The notes under the pieces were generated by a model. The model searched no databases. It was not told the DNA's origin and saw only the letters and a list, made by a program, of their open reading frames with translations. 64,000 nucleotides of DNA, taken from NCBI GenBank assembly GCA_028023455.1, contig JAQFVV010012967.1, positions 188,001-252,000 on the forward strand, in the 5' to 3' direction. Shown here one piece after another: positions 11,946-24,800 of this stretch. Within the stretch, counting starts at the first letter, position 1; each line of letters begins with the position of its first letter. The DNA is from Epiperipatus broadwayi (Eukaryota; Onychophora; Udeonychophora; Euonychophora; Peripatidae). A program made the translations under genes and the position numbers.

Positions 11946-13640
11946 GAAAAGTGCTATTTATATGATCATTAAGTATCAGCATATTATAATAATAAAATAA
12001 TTTTTATTTTCACTAATTATTTTTTAAAAAGTGACAAATCTTTTTCCTTTAGCAACAGAAAAATAAGTAATTTTTAATGTCCTTAATATGACCTAGCTTA
12101 AGTTGAAGGCAGTCAATATTGGGTAAGAATATTTGTAAAGAATAAATATTGCAATTATAATTTTAGTAATTACTTTTGGATTTTAGTGAATTTAGTTGAT
12201 TATTCAATTTTTTTTTGTTCCAATAATGGGTTATTACCAAACTTTAAATAGAGTGTTTATATTTTTATAATGTCTTTGATTTATTTTATTAACATTCTGA
12301 AGTTTTCTAAATTTGTTAGATGTAACAAAATGAAAGTTTATAATAAGAAAAATAAAAAATTATCTCATTATGCTACGAAAATATAAAACACTTCTGTTTT
12401 AATCATTATCATTACATTATTTTACCTTGAGTAATTTTGTAATGCATAGATATGATCTTACTCTTTAATGCATATTAACAAATATATGCATGTTTTAATG
12501 TTTTGTATTCATTTATGATTTTGAACAATAATTTTGAGTAATAAAAGTTAATTATAAACATTGAACTGTTTTTTTCACTTTGTCCCTGTTATCACAATGA
12601 AGTACTTTTGATATAAAATATTTGTCATGGATTTTTGGTTTGTTTGTTATTGTTGTTGTTGTTGTTGTTGTTTTTTGGTGTTTTTGTGATATGTTTTGTG
12701 AATCATCTTATAAAAATTCTACAATTTTATAAACTTCTGTAAACTTATAAGGATTAAAACATGTGACATTTTTAAATAAAATGTTCAAGACACAACATTA
12801 GTTATTTATGATTGGTTATGCTAGTCATGTAAATGCTAAATCTGCTATAAGATAAAAAAAAAAAAAAAAGAAAGAAACCTAATGTATTAATGCAGTTAAT
12901 TATATATTCTGATGAACAAATCATATTAATTGTCTGTAGAATGTTATTCTGCAAGAAAATAGAACTTTATTTTATTTTATTATATTCTTAAATTCATAAA
13001 AAGTTAAACAAAAAACATTTAATTGATTTTGTGAACTTTTCTATCTGTCAAAACTATATTTATCAATGTTTCCAAATTTGTCAATTATTCAGAAGTAGAT
13101 GTTTCACAATTTAAGGTTACTATGTGAAATATTGACTATCTTTGATTCAATCATTAGGGAATTTTTATTATCCATTCCAACTTATGTCGATTACATTTTT
13201 ATTGGTATCTAGATTAGATTAATTGGGGATAGTGATATCTATTATTTTATATTGGTTGAATTTCTGGCTATAATCTTTACAACAGAATAGGAAAGAGACA
13301 CAAAAAACAGAATAAAATACTTTATCTCTAGAAAAATTAATTTACCCAGATAAAGAATCTCACTTCAGTGAAAAGAGATTGGGTAATATTATATTTAATA
13401 GGAACCTTTATAAATATTTATAGCTTGAGTGTCAAAATATAAATATATTTTCTAATGATTAAATGTTTTGCATATTATTGAATAAATATAAAAATCTATC
13501 ACATAGGCTGTTTATGGATATGATACACATGTAGGTTATAATGTGGAAGTGACAACATTAGTATTATAAATGCTAATGACTTCGTAAAGTGCAAGTTAAT
13601 ATGTATATATAAACCAATGTCCATTATGTAATAAATATGG
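11946..13640. other. AT-rich noncoding DNA with (GTT)n and poly(A)
   Basis: It holds a short (TTG)n run near 12645-12672 and an A-tract near 12849-12864. No coding similarity seen. Confidence 0.5.
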
Positions 13641-13749
13641 TAATAAAAATAATATTGAATATAATGGTGATAAACATATTATGTAAAATCTTTCAGTCCA
13701 TGAAAGTACTTTCAGTTAATCACTTAACTTTCTTCATCTGTCATTTAAT
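13641..13749. repeat. Solo arm related to the 26.0-kb palindrome
   Basis: Blocks TAATAAAAATAAT, a TCTTTCA..GAAAGTACTTTC stretch, TTAATCACTTAA and TGTCATTTAA occur in the same order as in the left arm and loop of the inverted repeat at 26034-26220. It is a diverged single-arm copy without its partner. Confidence 0.5.
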
Positions 13750-14463
13750 TTCAAATATAGTGGAACAACATATCCCAATATTCCTGAATTTTAACATTAG
13801 CAGATTGTAAGACTTTCTAATATATTATCACCGCTATGTTCATTGTCATTTATATAAATCTATAATACTCATAAAAATAATATCTCATGTAATGGAACTA
13901 AGCATATCAAGACCAATGGCAAAAGTTTATTTTGTAAAGAAAGAAAATAGGTTTTATATTTTTACAATTAAATAAGAATTTAAATAAATATTATTCACAT
14001 TGCATTAGGAGCAGTGACAAAAATTAGTATAGTACAATTTATGTTGGAAATTAATTTTAGAGAAGAGAATGTGAAAATTATTAATTTATAAAAGAATTTA
14101 GGTGAAAAGTAACTTTTGAGGATAGAAAGGGAAATTTATTAATTTATAAAATAATTTATTCAGAATATATCTTAGGAATAAAATGAGAAAAATAATAGTA
14201 TAAGACAAAAAACAAGAAAGAAGACAAAAAGATGATTCATTTTTGAATTAGTTTTAGTAACAGAGATGGGGAGGTAAGTAAAAGATAAGAAAAAATCTAT
14301 TTTCATAGCACCATAAATCAAGAAAGTGAACTGAAAATGGTCTTAATTATGTAATTATGAAATGGCTTCTCTTCTTTATCTTTTCTTGTTTTATCTTTTT
14401 TTTTTTTGCTATGATTACTATATATAACATCCACAGTAACTTAGATCTTTGGGCTATACCATT

Positions 14464-14466
<3 letters not shown>
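13750..14466. other. AT-rich noncoding DNA
   Basis: No gene recognised. Weak local similarity between about 14040-14095 and 14100-14160. Confidence 0.45.

Positions 14467-14525
<59 letters not shown>
14467..14525. repeat. (AT)n microsatellite, about 29 units
   Basis: An uninterrupted AT dinucleotide run. Tyr/Ile repeats in translated frames here are artefacts of the repeat. Confidence 0.95.
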
Positions 14526-14527
<2 letters not shown>

Positions 14528-14607
14528 GTCATTATAGTAAATGACATAGCATTCAAGAATCTATTTAATAAGAAAATGGTTTACTTTCTTACTTAGTTAT
14601 TTTTGGT

Positions 14608-16007
14608 TATAAAAAGATTGTCTTGATTGACTAAAGCAGGAGGTGTGAATATTAATCAATCTCATTATTTATTGTAAGATATTTAGTAAACAGATTTATT
14701 AATCATGCTGGACAATCTTTACAACCAGAAAGGACTAAGTAAGGAAGTGGACTACTTCTTATTATGCATGTTGTCCAATGATAAGTGGAAGTACACCTGG
14801 GTCTTGTTTTACACAATAGATAGGTTCCTCAGAAAACACGCGCAAATGAAATTGTGCAAAAATAGACGTAACTTACTTTGAAAAAGGGGAGATACGGACT
14901 GTGATTTTTCAAAATTCACGTAAAAGCAAAGCACCAACGTAAAATTACTTTAAAATTCGCGCAAAAAAAAAATAAGGAAATAAAATATGACTAATAAAAA
15001 ATTTCAAATTTGAAAAAAATTGATACGAGACAAACTTTTGTTTAACTATAATATTTAATTTTATTCAAAAAAATATATTTTTATGCATAATTTACAGTAA
15101 TTTACATTTTTATACATATTTTAATTATTATGGCTATTTGCTGATAAATAGTTTCGTTTGCAAACTGGTAAAAAATCAGATTCTTCACAAGAGGAAATAC
15201 AACTCGTGCCAACATCACTTTCATATTGTGTTAATCATTTTCTGGTGACAATGTAATTAGTAATTAATCTAAGAACTAAAAATTAAATTCTTATTTTTGT
15301 CCTTTAATTTTTTAATTTTCAATTTTAATTGTGCCCACTGCTATTACTCACCTTTTAAAAATAAACTTGCGGACACTAAATGATTAATAATTGATTACAT
15401 TCTTTTTTAAAAAGCAAAAACAGAATGTGATTTAAAATGCAAAATTAACATGCACAATGTTTGAACAAGTTTACATTATAATCTTGTAAAATTTAATGTG
15501 TGTATACATAAAATGTGGAAATTATGATTTTAATTTCATTATTGCATAAAATCTTACTATTATAAAGCACTGAAAATATTGAAATTATTAAAATGAAAGT
15601 CAAATTCCAATAATGTGCTATTACTTTCAATATGACGTAAGTGTGAGAAATTTGTTATTTAAAGTAATAGCGCATTATCAGAGTTCGACTTCCGGAGAAA
15701 TGTGAATCACGTAACTTCAAAATCGTGTTAAATAAATCCGCATTAAAAGAGACCCAGGTGTATATATCATTTATTATAACAGTAGTATTATTTAAATAAT
15801 TATATTGAACATTATATATACATGTTGTGTTCCATTGTATTTATATATCTATTGTTTAAGTGTTTTTTATAAAGTTTTAAAATAAGAAGGAAGGAATTTA
15901 CTTTGTTAAATAAAAGTCAATCATTTATAAATATCTTACAATAAAAAAATTAGAGTGATTAATATTTACATCTCCTGCTTTAGTCATTCAAGACAATCTT
16001 CTTTATT
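14608..16007. mobile_element. Inverted-repeat DNA element split by a Tigger-like insertion
   Basis: The left arm (about 14608-14685, with AAGATTGTCTTG, GACTAAAGCAGGA and TTGTAAGATATTTA blocks) is the reverse complement of the right arm (about 15926-16007) over about 78 bp at high identity. Removing the nested element at 14794-15760 leaves about 430 bp, with no coding capacity seen. The size and TIR-like arms suit a non-autonomous DNA transposon. I could not identify a clear target-site duplication outside the arms. Confidence 0.6.
14794..15760. mobile_element. Tigger/pogo-like non-autonomous DNA transposon, copy 1
   Basis: The ends CACCTGGGTCTTGTTTTA and its inverted partner TTAAAAGAGACCCAGGTG are flanked by TA on both sides, the target-site duplication of Tc1/mariner-superfamily elements. 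Subterminal sequence with ATAGATAGGTTCC and GTGCAAAAATAGACGTAA resembles known Tigger/pogo element ends. The same ends and much of the interior recur at 60044-61064. No intact transposase frame is present. The superfamily call rests on TIR style and TA duplication. Confidence 0.65.
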
Positions 16008-16060
16008 TAAATTATTCTATATATTCACATTGTGATTCATTGTGTGTGTGTATATATATA

Positions 16061-16899
16061 TGAGGAGGTACCCAAAAGTAACTGGAATTTTATAATAAAA
16101 AATTGTTCTATTGATATAATACACCAATCTAAGCGTGTTTTTCATTTTTAAAAGTAGTCGGAAACACTTGAAAAGTGATGCCTTTTAATGCCTGTAGGGA
16201 TTTTTTTTTCACCACTTTTGAATCTGCAAAAAAAAATTGAGACTTTTTTCATTCACGATATTAAAAAACATCACATGATGTTAGATCAAAAAATATGCCT
16301 ATCAGATAAGCTGTGTCATGTTGAATTTAATTAAAAAGTGATGCACACTCAAGGCTTTGAGAGATGCCACTTTGTTTGGATGAAGCTTGCACTTCTTTCT
16401 TTGCCACAAAATGGGAATTTTTCATTTTATGGTGTTATATAAATGTTTCAGAACTTGCAGATAAAATTCATGATCATTATGAACTAAATCTGAGAAAAAA
16501 CTGTTGTTTGCATAAAAAAAAACAGTATTGTTTTGACTTTGGACTCCACTCACCATGCTTTTTAGAGATATGGTGAATTTAATATTTCAATTAATTCACT
16601 CATAAACATGGTTTTTTACCTGAGATCAGCTTGTTGTAATCTGCTTCAAGTATTACAACTGTTTTCTTTGCCATTTTCTGTAATCAAAAATAGAATTTCA
16701 CATTGTCCAAACTTTTCAGTCATTATAAAAATTGCCAAATACACAAAATGTACTTTGCCAAAAAATGTACTTTGTGGCACTATGATTTTATATGATGTTA
16801 TTTGGTGGATTGATACAAAAGGGTTCCTGCAAAAAGTATGTAATTGCAGAAGCATATGCAAACCAGAGAATAATTTCAGTTACTTTTGGGTACTCCCTG
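16061..16899 (-). mobile_element. Decayed mariner-like element
   Basis: Left TIR GAGGAGGTACCCAAAAGTAA and right TIR (read on the - strand) GGGAGTACCCAAAAGTAACT match for about 25 bp and face each other. Reading the - strand from about 16190 to 16090 gives LQALKGITFQVFPTTFKNEK before a stop. This resembles the mariner transposase C-terminus (ALKGI..EFQ.CF..WK). The element is about 840 bp against about 1.3 kb for intact mariners, so part of the transposase is deleted. No D,D34D-type catalytic motif could be read. A TA run sits at the left end; the right-hand boundary is uncertain by several bases. Confidence 0.65.
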
Positions 16900-19034
16900 C
16901 ATGCATATGTGTTTTGTATATAAATGCTCCTTGTTTATATTAAATAATAAAGTGATATACACTTAATTGACTATAACAAACTAACTGGATGGAAGAATAC
17001 ATATTCTATATAAATCATTAGGTTTGTTTGTTTACTGTGTACTAATCTAAAGTTTATAATTGTTACTATTTTTTTAATTGGGGAGTCCAAGATAGCAATG
17101 TTATTCTATTGAGTTTTTTCTTTAAAGAGCAAATTTTCTTTCACATGAACAAATATGTATATTGTATGGTACTTAGAAAGTTATTACCTCAGGTAGTAGA
17201 AAGAGCAAACTATAATCAATGGATTAGAAATAGGGTCATTATATGTTCAAATAAATTATTTTATGAAGAAATACAACAGGTTTCATGTTCTAACATGAAA
17301 ATATGTAGATTATGTATTCTAAATGTTGAATTTATAGAATAAAAAAATCTTTAAAATAGTAAGTCTGACATATTACTACATAAATTTCTAAAGGTTTTAT
17401 AAAGACAAAAAAAAAAAAATCAGATAAATTATTATCACTCTGATTTTCATCTTTTTCTCTTCTTGCAAAATCTTTTTAACAATTGTCTTATTTTTTATTG
17501 CATCTGTCTTCATATCAGCCTGATATCATATCTTATAATTCACACCACATTGTTATTATATAATGAATATCTTTTCTATTCTTTTTACATGACATTGTAT
17601 GGATATTTGTTTGAAAGCCTTTCTTCCTCTAGCTTTACAAGCTTGCCAACCAGAGAAGTTGTTCATTCTACATCATTTGTTATGTTCATATTCATATTCA
17701 TAATAATTTTTTAATATTATTTTTTAAACATTTCATTTCAACCTACAAGACTTTTTCTCCAGTTCTATTACTTTTACTAGAGGGTACGAGAGTTCTTTGC
17801 ATTCTTTTGTTTTTTAATAGTTATTTTATCTATAAATCCAAGATAAGAGATTTTATTATATTGTTTGTTTTGACTTTTTTTTTTTGCTGGCTTTTTTCAA
17901 TATATTTTTTGCTAAATATAAGTTAGAGATATTTTCTTCATCTATGAATCACACATGTTTACATGTTTTGTGAATATATTAAATGAAAATGATTTTAAAT
18001 TTTGAGTCTGGATCAAAATTAGATGAAAATATGGAATTAATATGAAGTTGTTATCTAAGAACCATCAAACATTTTGCAAATGATATATTTCTCACATAAA
18101 ATACTGTTGGAATGTTTTAACATTGTAGATGATTTGTATATTCATATTTGGACTTCAGTTAGAATTAGCAACTGTTTTTTATTATATGTATATATATATA
18201 ATAAAATTATTATAATAAAATTATATATATATAAGAAATGAAGAACATTTTGGCAATTAGAGAAAAATCTAATTCAGCAGCCATTTATTCATACATCAAT
18301 TAAGTAACCATTACATCAACTTTAATAAAACACATATTCTGGCGAAAATTGAACAATATGACCAGAGACTGCTAAGGGAAGCTATTTTTAAAAGACCTAA
18401 GAGCATGAATGAAAAAAAATATGATTTAAATAAAATTAACAATATTTAGAAAAAATCTATTGGAGGATAAAATATCCAATAGAATTTGAGAATAAAGAGA
18501 AAATAACAAAGAAAAAAAATAACAATTTTAAATCTCACTATACGTATTCTTATGATTTGAGAAAGAATCTCTGAGGAAAGTACTTGTTATTGTACTGAAA
18601 CATCAGCTATTTAGCTCTTACATTTTTATTATATGGAAACTCTCAGAAATAATACTATGAATTTATATATATGTATATAATTAAAAAGTTTTATATGATT
18701 TATTGTTATGATCAATTACATTAGATAATAAATTTATTTTTATCTGCTGCACAACAGTCTTTTCAGATATTTAACTTATGCACTTGTATATCAGGGTTAT
18801 AAGGGCAGCATATATAAGCTACAATATTCAGTATCTGATGTTCAAATCTTGGTCAAGTAAGACTTTGAAATTTTATTTGGTTCCAAACAGACTTTGGATT
18901 TTTAATCAAATTGCTGATCAATAGCCATTCTACCTTGCTATCCAAATTTGATCAATACATGGGTATATACATAGTTAGATAAAGGATAAAGCAAGGGTGA
19001 AAGTCATTAAAATCTTTATTTACTTTTTATTTAT
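16900..19034. other. AT-rich noncoding DNA
   Basis: No gene recognised. Open frames near 17.1-17.7 kb are low-complexity and carry no motif I know. A short TA-rich palindrome lies near 18185-18235. Confidence 0.5.
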
Positions 19035-20960
19035 TATTATCATTACCATCATCCATTATCAATGCATTGGAGGATGAAGGTCTGTCCAAATTTAATCCAT
19101 CTTTTCCGATCTTTAGCCTCTCTTCCCAACATAACCCATGCACACTTTCTTATTTCATCCATTCATATTACATATGGTCTCTTTTGGTGTCTTTTACAGT
19201 CTCTTGGAATCCAGTTTAAGATTTAAATTGTCCATCTAGTATTATCTTTTCTAAAAATATGTCCAGCCTAACTACACTTCAGTCTTTTAATTCTTTCAAC
19301 AATGCCATGTGTTGCATTTCAATCTTTTCTTGTTACCCCTAACATACATCTCTCCATACTTCTTTCAGTGATCTGAAATGCCCAAGTCTCAAATCCATAA
19401 GTAAGAACTGGTAAAACACATTATTAAAAACCTTTGTTTTAATATTAATTTATTTTTAGAAAAGCACTCCAATTAAGTTTAATTCTATGGTTAATTTCAT
19501 CCATTATGTTTTCATCTGTAATAATACTCTGAGATATTTGTAGTTGTTAACTTCTTCTAATCATTATAATCAATCTTTATTTTTATCTTTTGAGAAAATC
19601 CATTGAACATTACTTTAGTCTTTTTAATGGTTTATTTTTAGTCCTACTTTTTTACTTTCATCTGTAACTCTTACAACATTTGCAAAAACACCTATATCAT
19701 CTGTAAAATCTAAATGACTTAAATAATATCCATTTACTTTTACTTCTTTTGCTTCCTATTTTAATCTAGAAAATACTTATTGCGTGCTGCTATAAAACAT
19801 TTTGGAGATATGGAATCACCCTATCTTACACTCTTCTCAGTGTTAAGTTTCCTAGTATCATTATGTAATCTAATTTTTGCTGTTGTATTTTTATTAATAT
19901 TCTTCAGAATATGACAATATCCTGAGTCTATACTTTGATAATCCAATACTTTAATCATTGAAGAAATGCTTATCAAATCAAATTCCTTTTCATCATCTAC
20001 AAATCCAAAGCATAATGGGAACTATATTCATTGGTTCTTTCTATCACTTCTCTAAAAACTTGGATATAATCTACTGTACTAAAACCACTTTTAAATCCAG
20101 TTTGTTCTTTTGGTTGGTTGAAATCTAAAGTTCTCTGTAGACGAGTTTTAATTATTTTGGTAAAAATTTTGTATAAAACTGGTAAAAGACTAATAGGTCT
20201 GTAATTTCTAATATCTTCTTTATCATCTTTTTTAATATTAATATTAATACTGCATTCTACCAATCATCTGGTACATCTTTATCATTTAGACATTTGGTAT
20301 ATAACTTTGCCAAAAAAAATTCAATTTCTTCATCTCCCTTCTTTAATATATCTATAATTATCTGGAGTTTTTGTCTTCTTCATAAATTTAATTGCATGCT
20401 TCACTTCTTCATTTAAAATCCTGGGCAATTCAGAAGATATAATAGTTGTAAGAGGTACTTGTTCTTTATTATTATATAATTCTTATAGAATTCTTCTACC
20501 CATTTCATGATGTCATCTCTCTTTTTAATAATAGTTCCATCTTTTTTTCTTATTGCAAAATAAATTTCCTCCAATACCAAAATGTTTTATACTCTTGAAA
20601 CTTTTAATCTCTTCTATAGCTTTCCTTGCTAGTTCACAATTATACTTTCTTATATCATTATCAATTCTTTTTCACACAATTTTACAAAATTTGAAATATT
20701 CAATCTTTAATGCATCATTTTTATTTATTTTCATATTTCTTTTTTTTTTTCATTAATTTTCTAGTCTCTGTAGAAATTTTATTGGCAATTGCTACTTTTT
20801 TTCTACCAGCTATCTTTGCTGCAGTTTTTAGTAGTGTATCAATTATTTTTCAATTAATTTTATTCAAATCTGAATCATGTTCAAAATCTGCTAATATTTG
20901 AAAATAATTTGCAATTTCTAATTTAAATTCATTAGAATGTTTCTGAAGATTAGAAATATT
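19035..20960 (-). pseudogene. Reverse transcriptase of RTE-like copy 2, broken
   Basis: Homologous to copy 1 throughout. The best-preserved stretch (19997-20263) holds DIRNYRPISLLPVLYKIFTK and then QTGFKSGFSTV. Toward 19.7 kb the FADD-equivalent region is readable on the - strand but with frame breaks, and toward 19.1 kb the C-terminal domain ends in a sequence equivalent to copy 1's ETFILQWID. On the 5' side, NKFNTESDHQLVR near 21060-21020 marks the end of the endonuclease. Stops and indels occur every 100-300 bases. Confidence 0.75.
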
Positions 20961-21667
20961 AACTGCGAATATTGTTTTTCTTAAAAAATTTTATCTCTCT
21001 AGTTTTGCATTAACATGTATCTTACTAATTGATGATCACTTTCTGTGTTGAATTTATTAAGGCCAGTTCAATCTTGAAATATGTCTTTTCTATTATTCAA
21101 AATATAATCCAAATCTGCTGTACTTTCATTTGTCTGCTTTGTCGATTTTTTAAACATTTTTCTTAAAAAAAGAATTCAAAATATAAAGTTTTTCTTTTTC
21201 TGAAAATTCCACAAGTCTATATCCTCTCTCATTTCTATTACCATAACCAAATTTACCTACAGCATTTTCATAAAGTTTTCAAAAGCAATTTTAAAATGTT
21301 GTTTGGTCTGATCAAAAGCCTTTTGTATAGCCATATAAAAATCTTTTACTGTTTTATCACTATGAGAAATTGTTGGGACATAAACCTGAACTATCTATAT
21401 TTGATATCTGCTATTAAGTTGAATAACTAATCTTGTCACTCTGTCCAATACACCACCAATCACCAAAATGCTGTTCTTCCACCTTTTATTTATAGTGAAT
21501 TCTACTCCACTTGTACTTCTAATATTTGTGCCTTTGTAATAGAGTACATGTCCATTTTTTAAATCAATCGTCTCTTCACCTTTTCTTTTAACTTCACAAA
21601 GTCGAATAATGTCTCTTTTAATATGAGACAGTTTCTTGCAATCTTCCTTTATTTGAAAGTCATCCAC
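20961..21667 (-). pseudogene. APE-type endonuclease domain of RTE-like copy 2
   Basis: The open stretch 21395-21667 contains the endonuclease start: LSHIKRDIIRLCEVKRKGEE places the catalytic Glu in the 'CEVK' block (equivalent to ETK/ETH in other LINE endonucleases). It is followed by KGTNIRSTSGVEFTINKRWK and VTRLVIQLNSRYQI. Beyond 21395 the frame breaks, and the end of the domain with its SDH motif is near 21030. Its role in the intact element would be nicking the target DNA to prime reverse transcription. The upstream frame starts with TA before VDDFQIK, so the real start lies further 5'. Confidence 0.75.
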
Positions 21668-21800
21668 AGCTGTAAGTACCTAAATAAGAAATCATCATCA
21701 AATGGCTCCCTGAATCGCAATCAGGGGATTCTTAGCACCTTCCGTCACCATCCGCTGTCTTGGCTGATGACAGCCTCCTGATAGTAAGGGCTATGATTTA
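21668..21800 (-). other. Structured 5' end of RTE-like copy 2
   Basis: Locally GC-richer than its surroundings. In sense orientation it can form the stem GCTGTC/GACAGC (21769-21774 with 21754-21759), a pairing ATCAGG/CCTGAT (21777-21782 with 21720-21725), a CTAAG strand at 21731-21735, and a competing hairpin CCCTGA/TCAGGG (21721-21726 with 21708-21713). Some RTE elements carry HDV-like ribozymes at this position; see findings. A complete ribozyme fold is not established here. Confidence 0.4.
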
Positions 21801-24800
21801 TTTTTGTCTATCGTGATTGTAAATATCTATTAGAATTTATGTATATCAGATATAAATTGTTCATTTATTATATAATTACTTTAGCTACATCTTTTGCCAG
21901 TTTTATCTAGATTGCTATTTTTTTTTTTTTTTTTACCGAAATGTTTTTCTCTGTCTTTGATGATATTTACTTTTTGAAAACTTACCTACATTTTGGTATG
22001 TTACAGCGGTTTAATGAAATCGTTATATTTGTTTTGTTTTAAACCATTATTTTTATACTTTTTTAATCTAAAATAAAGTCATGATCTAAAACATTAAAAT
22101 AGTAAAAAAAAAAAATTGAATCATTATTTATATAATATCATCACACAGAAAATTATAAATAAGTTGAAAAATTATTACATTTCTCTTTTTCAAAACAAAT
22201 TAAAACAATCAGCAACAATGAAGTTCGAACAATAATTTGCCACTTATAATTTAGATGTGTATATTTGAAGAAGAGATGTATGTGTGAATAAGTAATATAT
22301 ACTCTGTAAAATTAATATTACTGGGATGTCAATTTAGTTTTTTTTTTTAAAAAAACAGACAAATTAATTAAATACATGTTTTTAAAATAAATGCAAATTG
22401 ATAATTCCATATTTAATTTTTATGTTTAATTATATTGTTTTAATAATTTATCTTGGAATCAGATCGTTTAGATCTCAATTTAGTTACTGTATTTTAATTG
22501 TTATTTAGCGTTCTTTACTTTTAATTATTTTCATATTACTTTTGTACTATGAATTTAACAAAATGGTAAAAGCATGAAATTAAACAAACTTTGTTTATAT
22601 TTTTATACTACTCATTTAAAGCATTTATTTTAGAAATTTTTAGCGATATATATAATAATAACAATGATTAAATCAAAGACTTGCAATAACATTAAACTTA
22701 TAATTTGTATATTATTTATGTAGCCATTATCTTTTATTAGTTCTGAATATGAATAGTTATATATAACGAGTAATCTATTATATCAATCAGCTTTGTGTTA
22801 TATTTTTTGATTTTAAAGTGCTATATAAATTTGATAGATTGTTCAGTTTGATTGAAATTTTCACTTTTTAATTACAAATAATCATCAATCTTTTTTAGTT
22901 TTTTTTTATAATCTGATTTCTCGTTTATTCTATTTTTATTTTTTATTTTTCAAAGAAAAGTAATGAAGCAAATAAGTTATAAATAAATGAATAGAAATAA
23001 AAATATTACATTACTTCATTATATAATAACGTTAAATAAATTGGTTATATGGTTCTAACTTATAAAATCTTGAAAAAAAATTTCCATATATAAAATAGGG
23101 AAGTATTTTCTTTTTCAATACAGTATCTAAATCTTATTTACAATTTTTATGTTTTCTAGCTCTATTTATCATATTTAGATATACTTCTATTATATTCTTT
23201 GTTTTGTTTTTTAAATCTTTGTTCTTTTATTTTCTTCTTATTAAAATGACTATATCAACTTACGAATGGCTGCTAATAATGGTTAAGTCTTGCTCTACAA
23301 TTAATATTAATCTCGTTCATTTTTAAAATAAAAATTTTTTCACTATTTATTTGTTGAGCAACTTAATACTTGCAAATTATAACTTATACTCAGTAGTTTT
23401 TTATTAATTTACTTCAAGTTGAATAACTTGTAAATTGAATTTCTTTTTATACCAGTGCCCTATTATTATCCTATTGCTATTATCAATTTTATTATTGTAT
23501 TTTGCATTCTTATATTACCTTTAAAGATTAATTATGCAATTTTCCATTTAATACATAAATTTTTTATAGTAAACTAGTATTGCTAGAAAGTTTTTGCTTT
23601 GCAATTAATGACTGGAAGGGAAGGATAATATATTTCACTAATAAATTTATTATAATTCTGAGATCTGCACTTTTGTTTATTCATAATTTTATCTTCTTTT
23701 TCTTTCTTACCTCTTTTTTTTTCAAATATATAAACACGTTCTCTTCAACTTTGCACAAGCTTAAACACATTTTTACTTAAATGCATGCTTAAACACTGTA
23801 GCTCAGTTAATTTGTTTTTTTATATATTAGATTTATATTAGCTTAATTAATAAATAATGCTATGAATATTGTTCATTGGCTAAGTTAGAACTGAATGTTG
23901 TTTGTGAAATTTTCTTCCATCTCATAGTAGATCAGTGTGAGAAAATATTGATCTGACTCTTTTGGATTGCTTTATTTTTTCTGTAAATTGACAAATGATG
24001 ATCTATTTATATGTATGTGCGCATAGAAACAAAGATGTGTTTGGATATCACGCAATGGTAAAATACAAATATAAAACAGTTTTTATATTTAAGCCTTATT
24101 AGTCTTTTCAGACAACAGAAACAATTAGAATATTTAATTGTTATTATCATCATCATTTATTGTTATAACGGTGGATGTGTTTTTGTAATGAGTCTTTTCT
24201 GCCACCATGATAGAGAGTGGAGTGAGCATTAAATTTTCAATGAAAGATGAAGAAATGGAGCAGCGTTTCTGATTGGTCCATCTTTGAAGCTTATTCCTTA
24301 TTCATGGAGCTTTTTATTATTAAAGCATCTCTTTCACAGAATTAATCCTTTTTTCATCAATAAAAATATTGAATAAAATATTGCAACTCTCACTTAGACA
24401 GGCAAATCAAATATTAAAATGCTCTTCATTAAGAATTAAATCATCATGTAAAAAACATTAGAAGGAAGGTTAACCCTTAATAAACCAATCTTCACTCTTT
24501 AATCACTACAAAAAGCAGTTTGGATAATGAAGATTTAAAAACTGTGTATTAAAAAAAAAAAGCTACTTTTTCAAAATATTAATTTAAATAAATTACTTCT
24601 AATTTATATACTAATGATATATATGTAACTATTGTTATTAATAATAAATATGTATTGTTCATAGAGTATTTAAAGTTGTTTGTTTCTCTTTATGGTTTAT
24701 GTCAATCCTGTATTCAATTATCATTATCATTAGTAGCGGCTACTCATAAACGGGTGTCACCATTATAATTCAATAAAAAGAAAGCCAGAGAAAGATACTT

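Larger units (their letters stand above)
19035..21800 (-). mobile_element. RTE-like non-LTR retrotransposon, copy 2, near full length
   Basis: The element reads right to left. The 3' end near 19035 carries the same terminal sequence as copy 1 (on the - strand CATTGATAATGGATGATGGT) followed by a TAATAATAA tail. The C-terminal region, RT and endonuclease follow in order toward 21670. Upstream, 21668-21800 is a locally GC-richer 5' untranslated stretch with strong potential stems. Multiple frameshifts and stops throughout make the copy inactive. Unlike copy 1 it keeps the endonuclease and apparent 5' end, so it is the better template for a family consensus. Confidence 0.85.

Noticed and set aside
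14347-14596. Tyr/Ile-rich small frames on both strands
   Set aside because: Generated by the (AT)n microsatellite.
16364-16943. Open frames on the + strand that look like small Cys-rich proteins
   Set aside because: They lie inside the decayed mariner element, whose coding trace is on the other strand; no known motif.
18795-18865. tRNA-like stretch with GTTCAAATCTT
   Set aside because: B-box match is poor, no A box at the right distance and no cloverleaf by eye.
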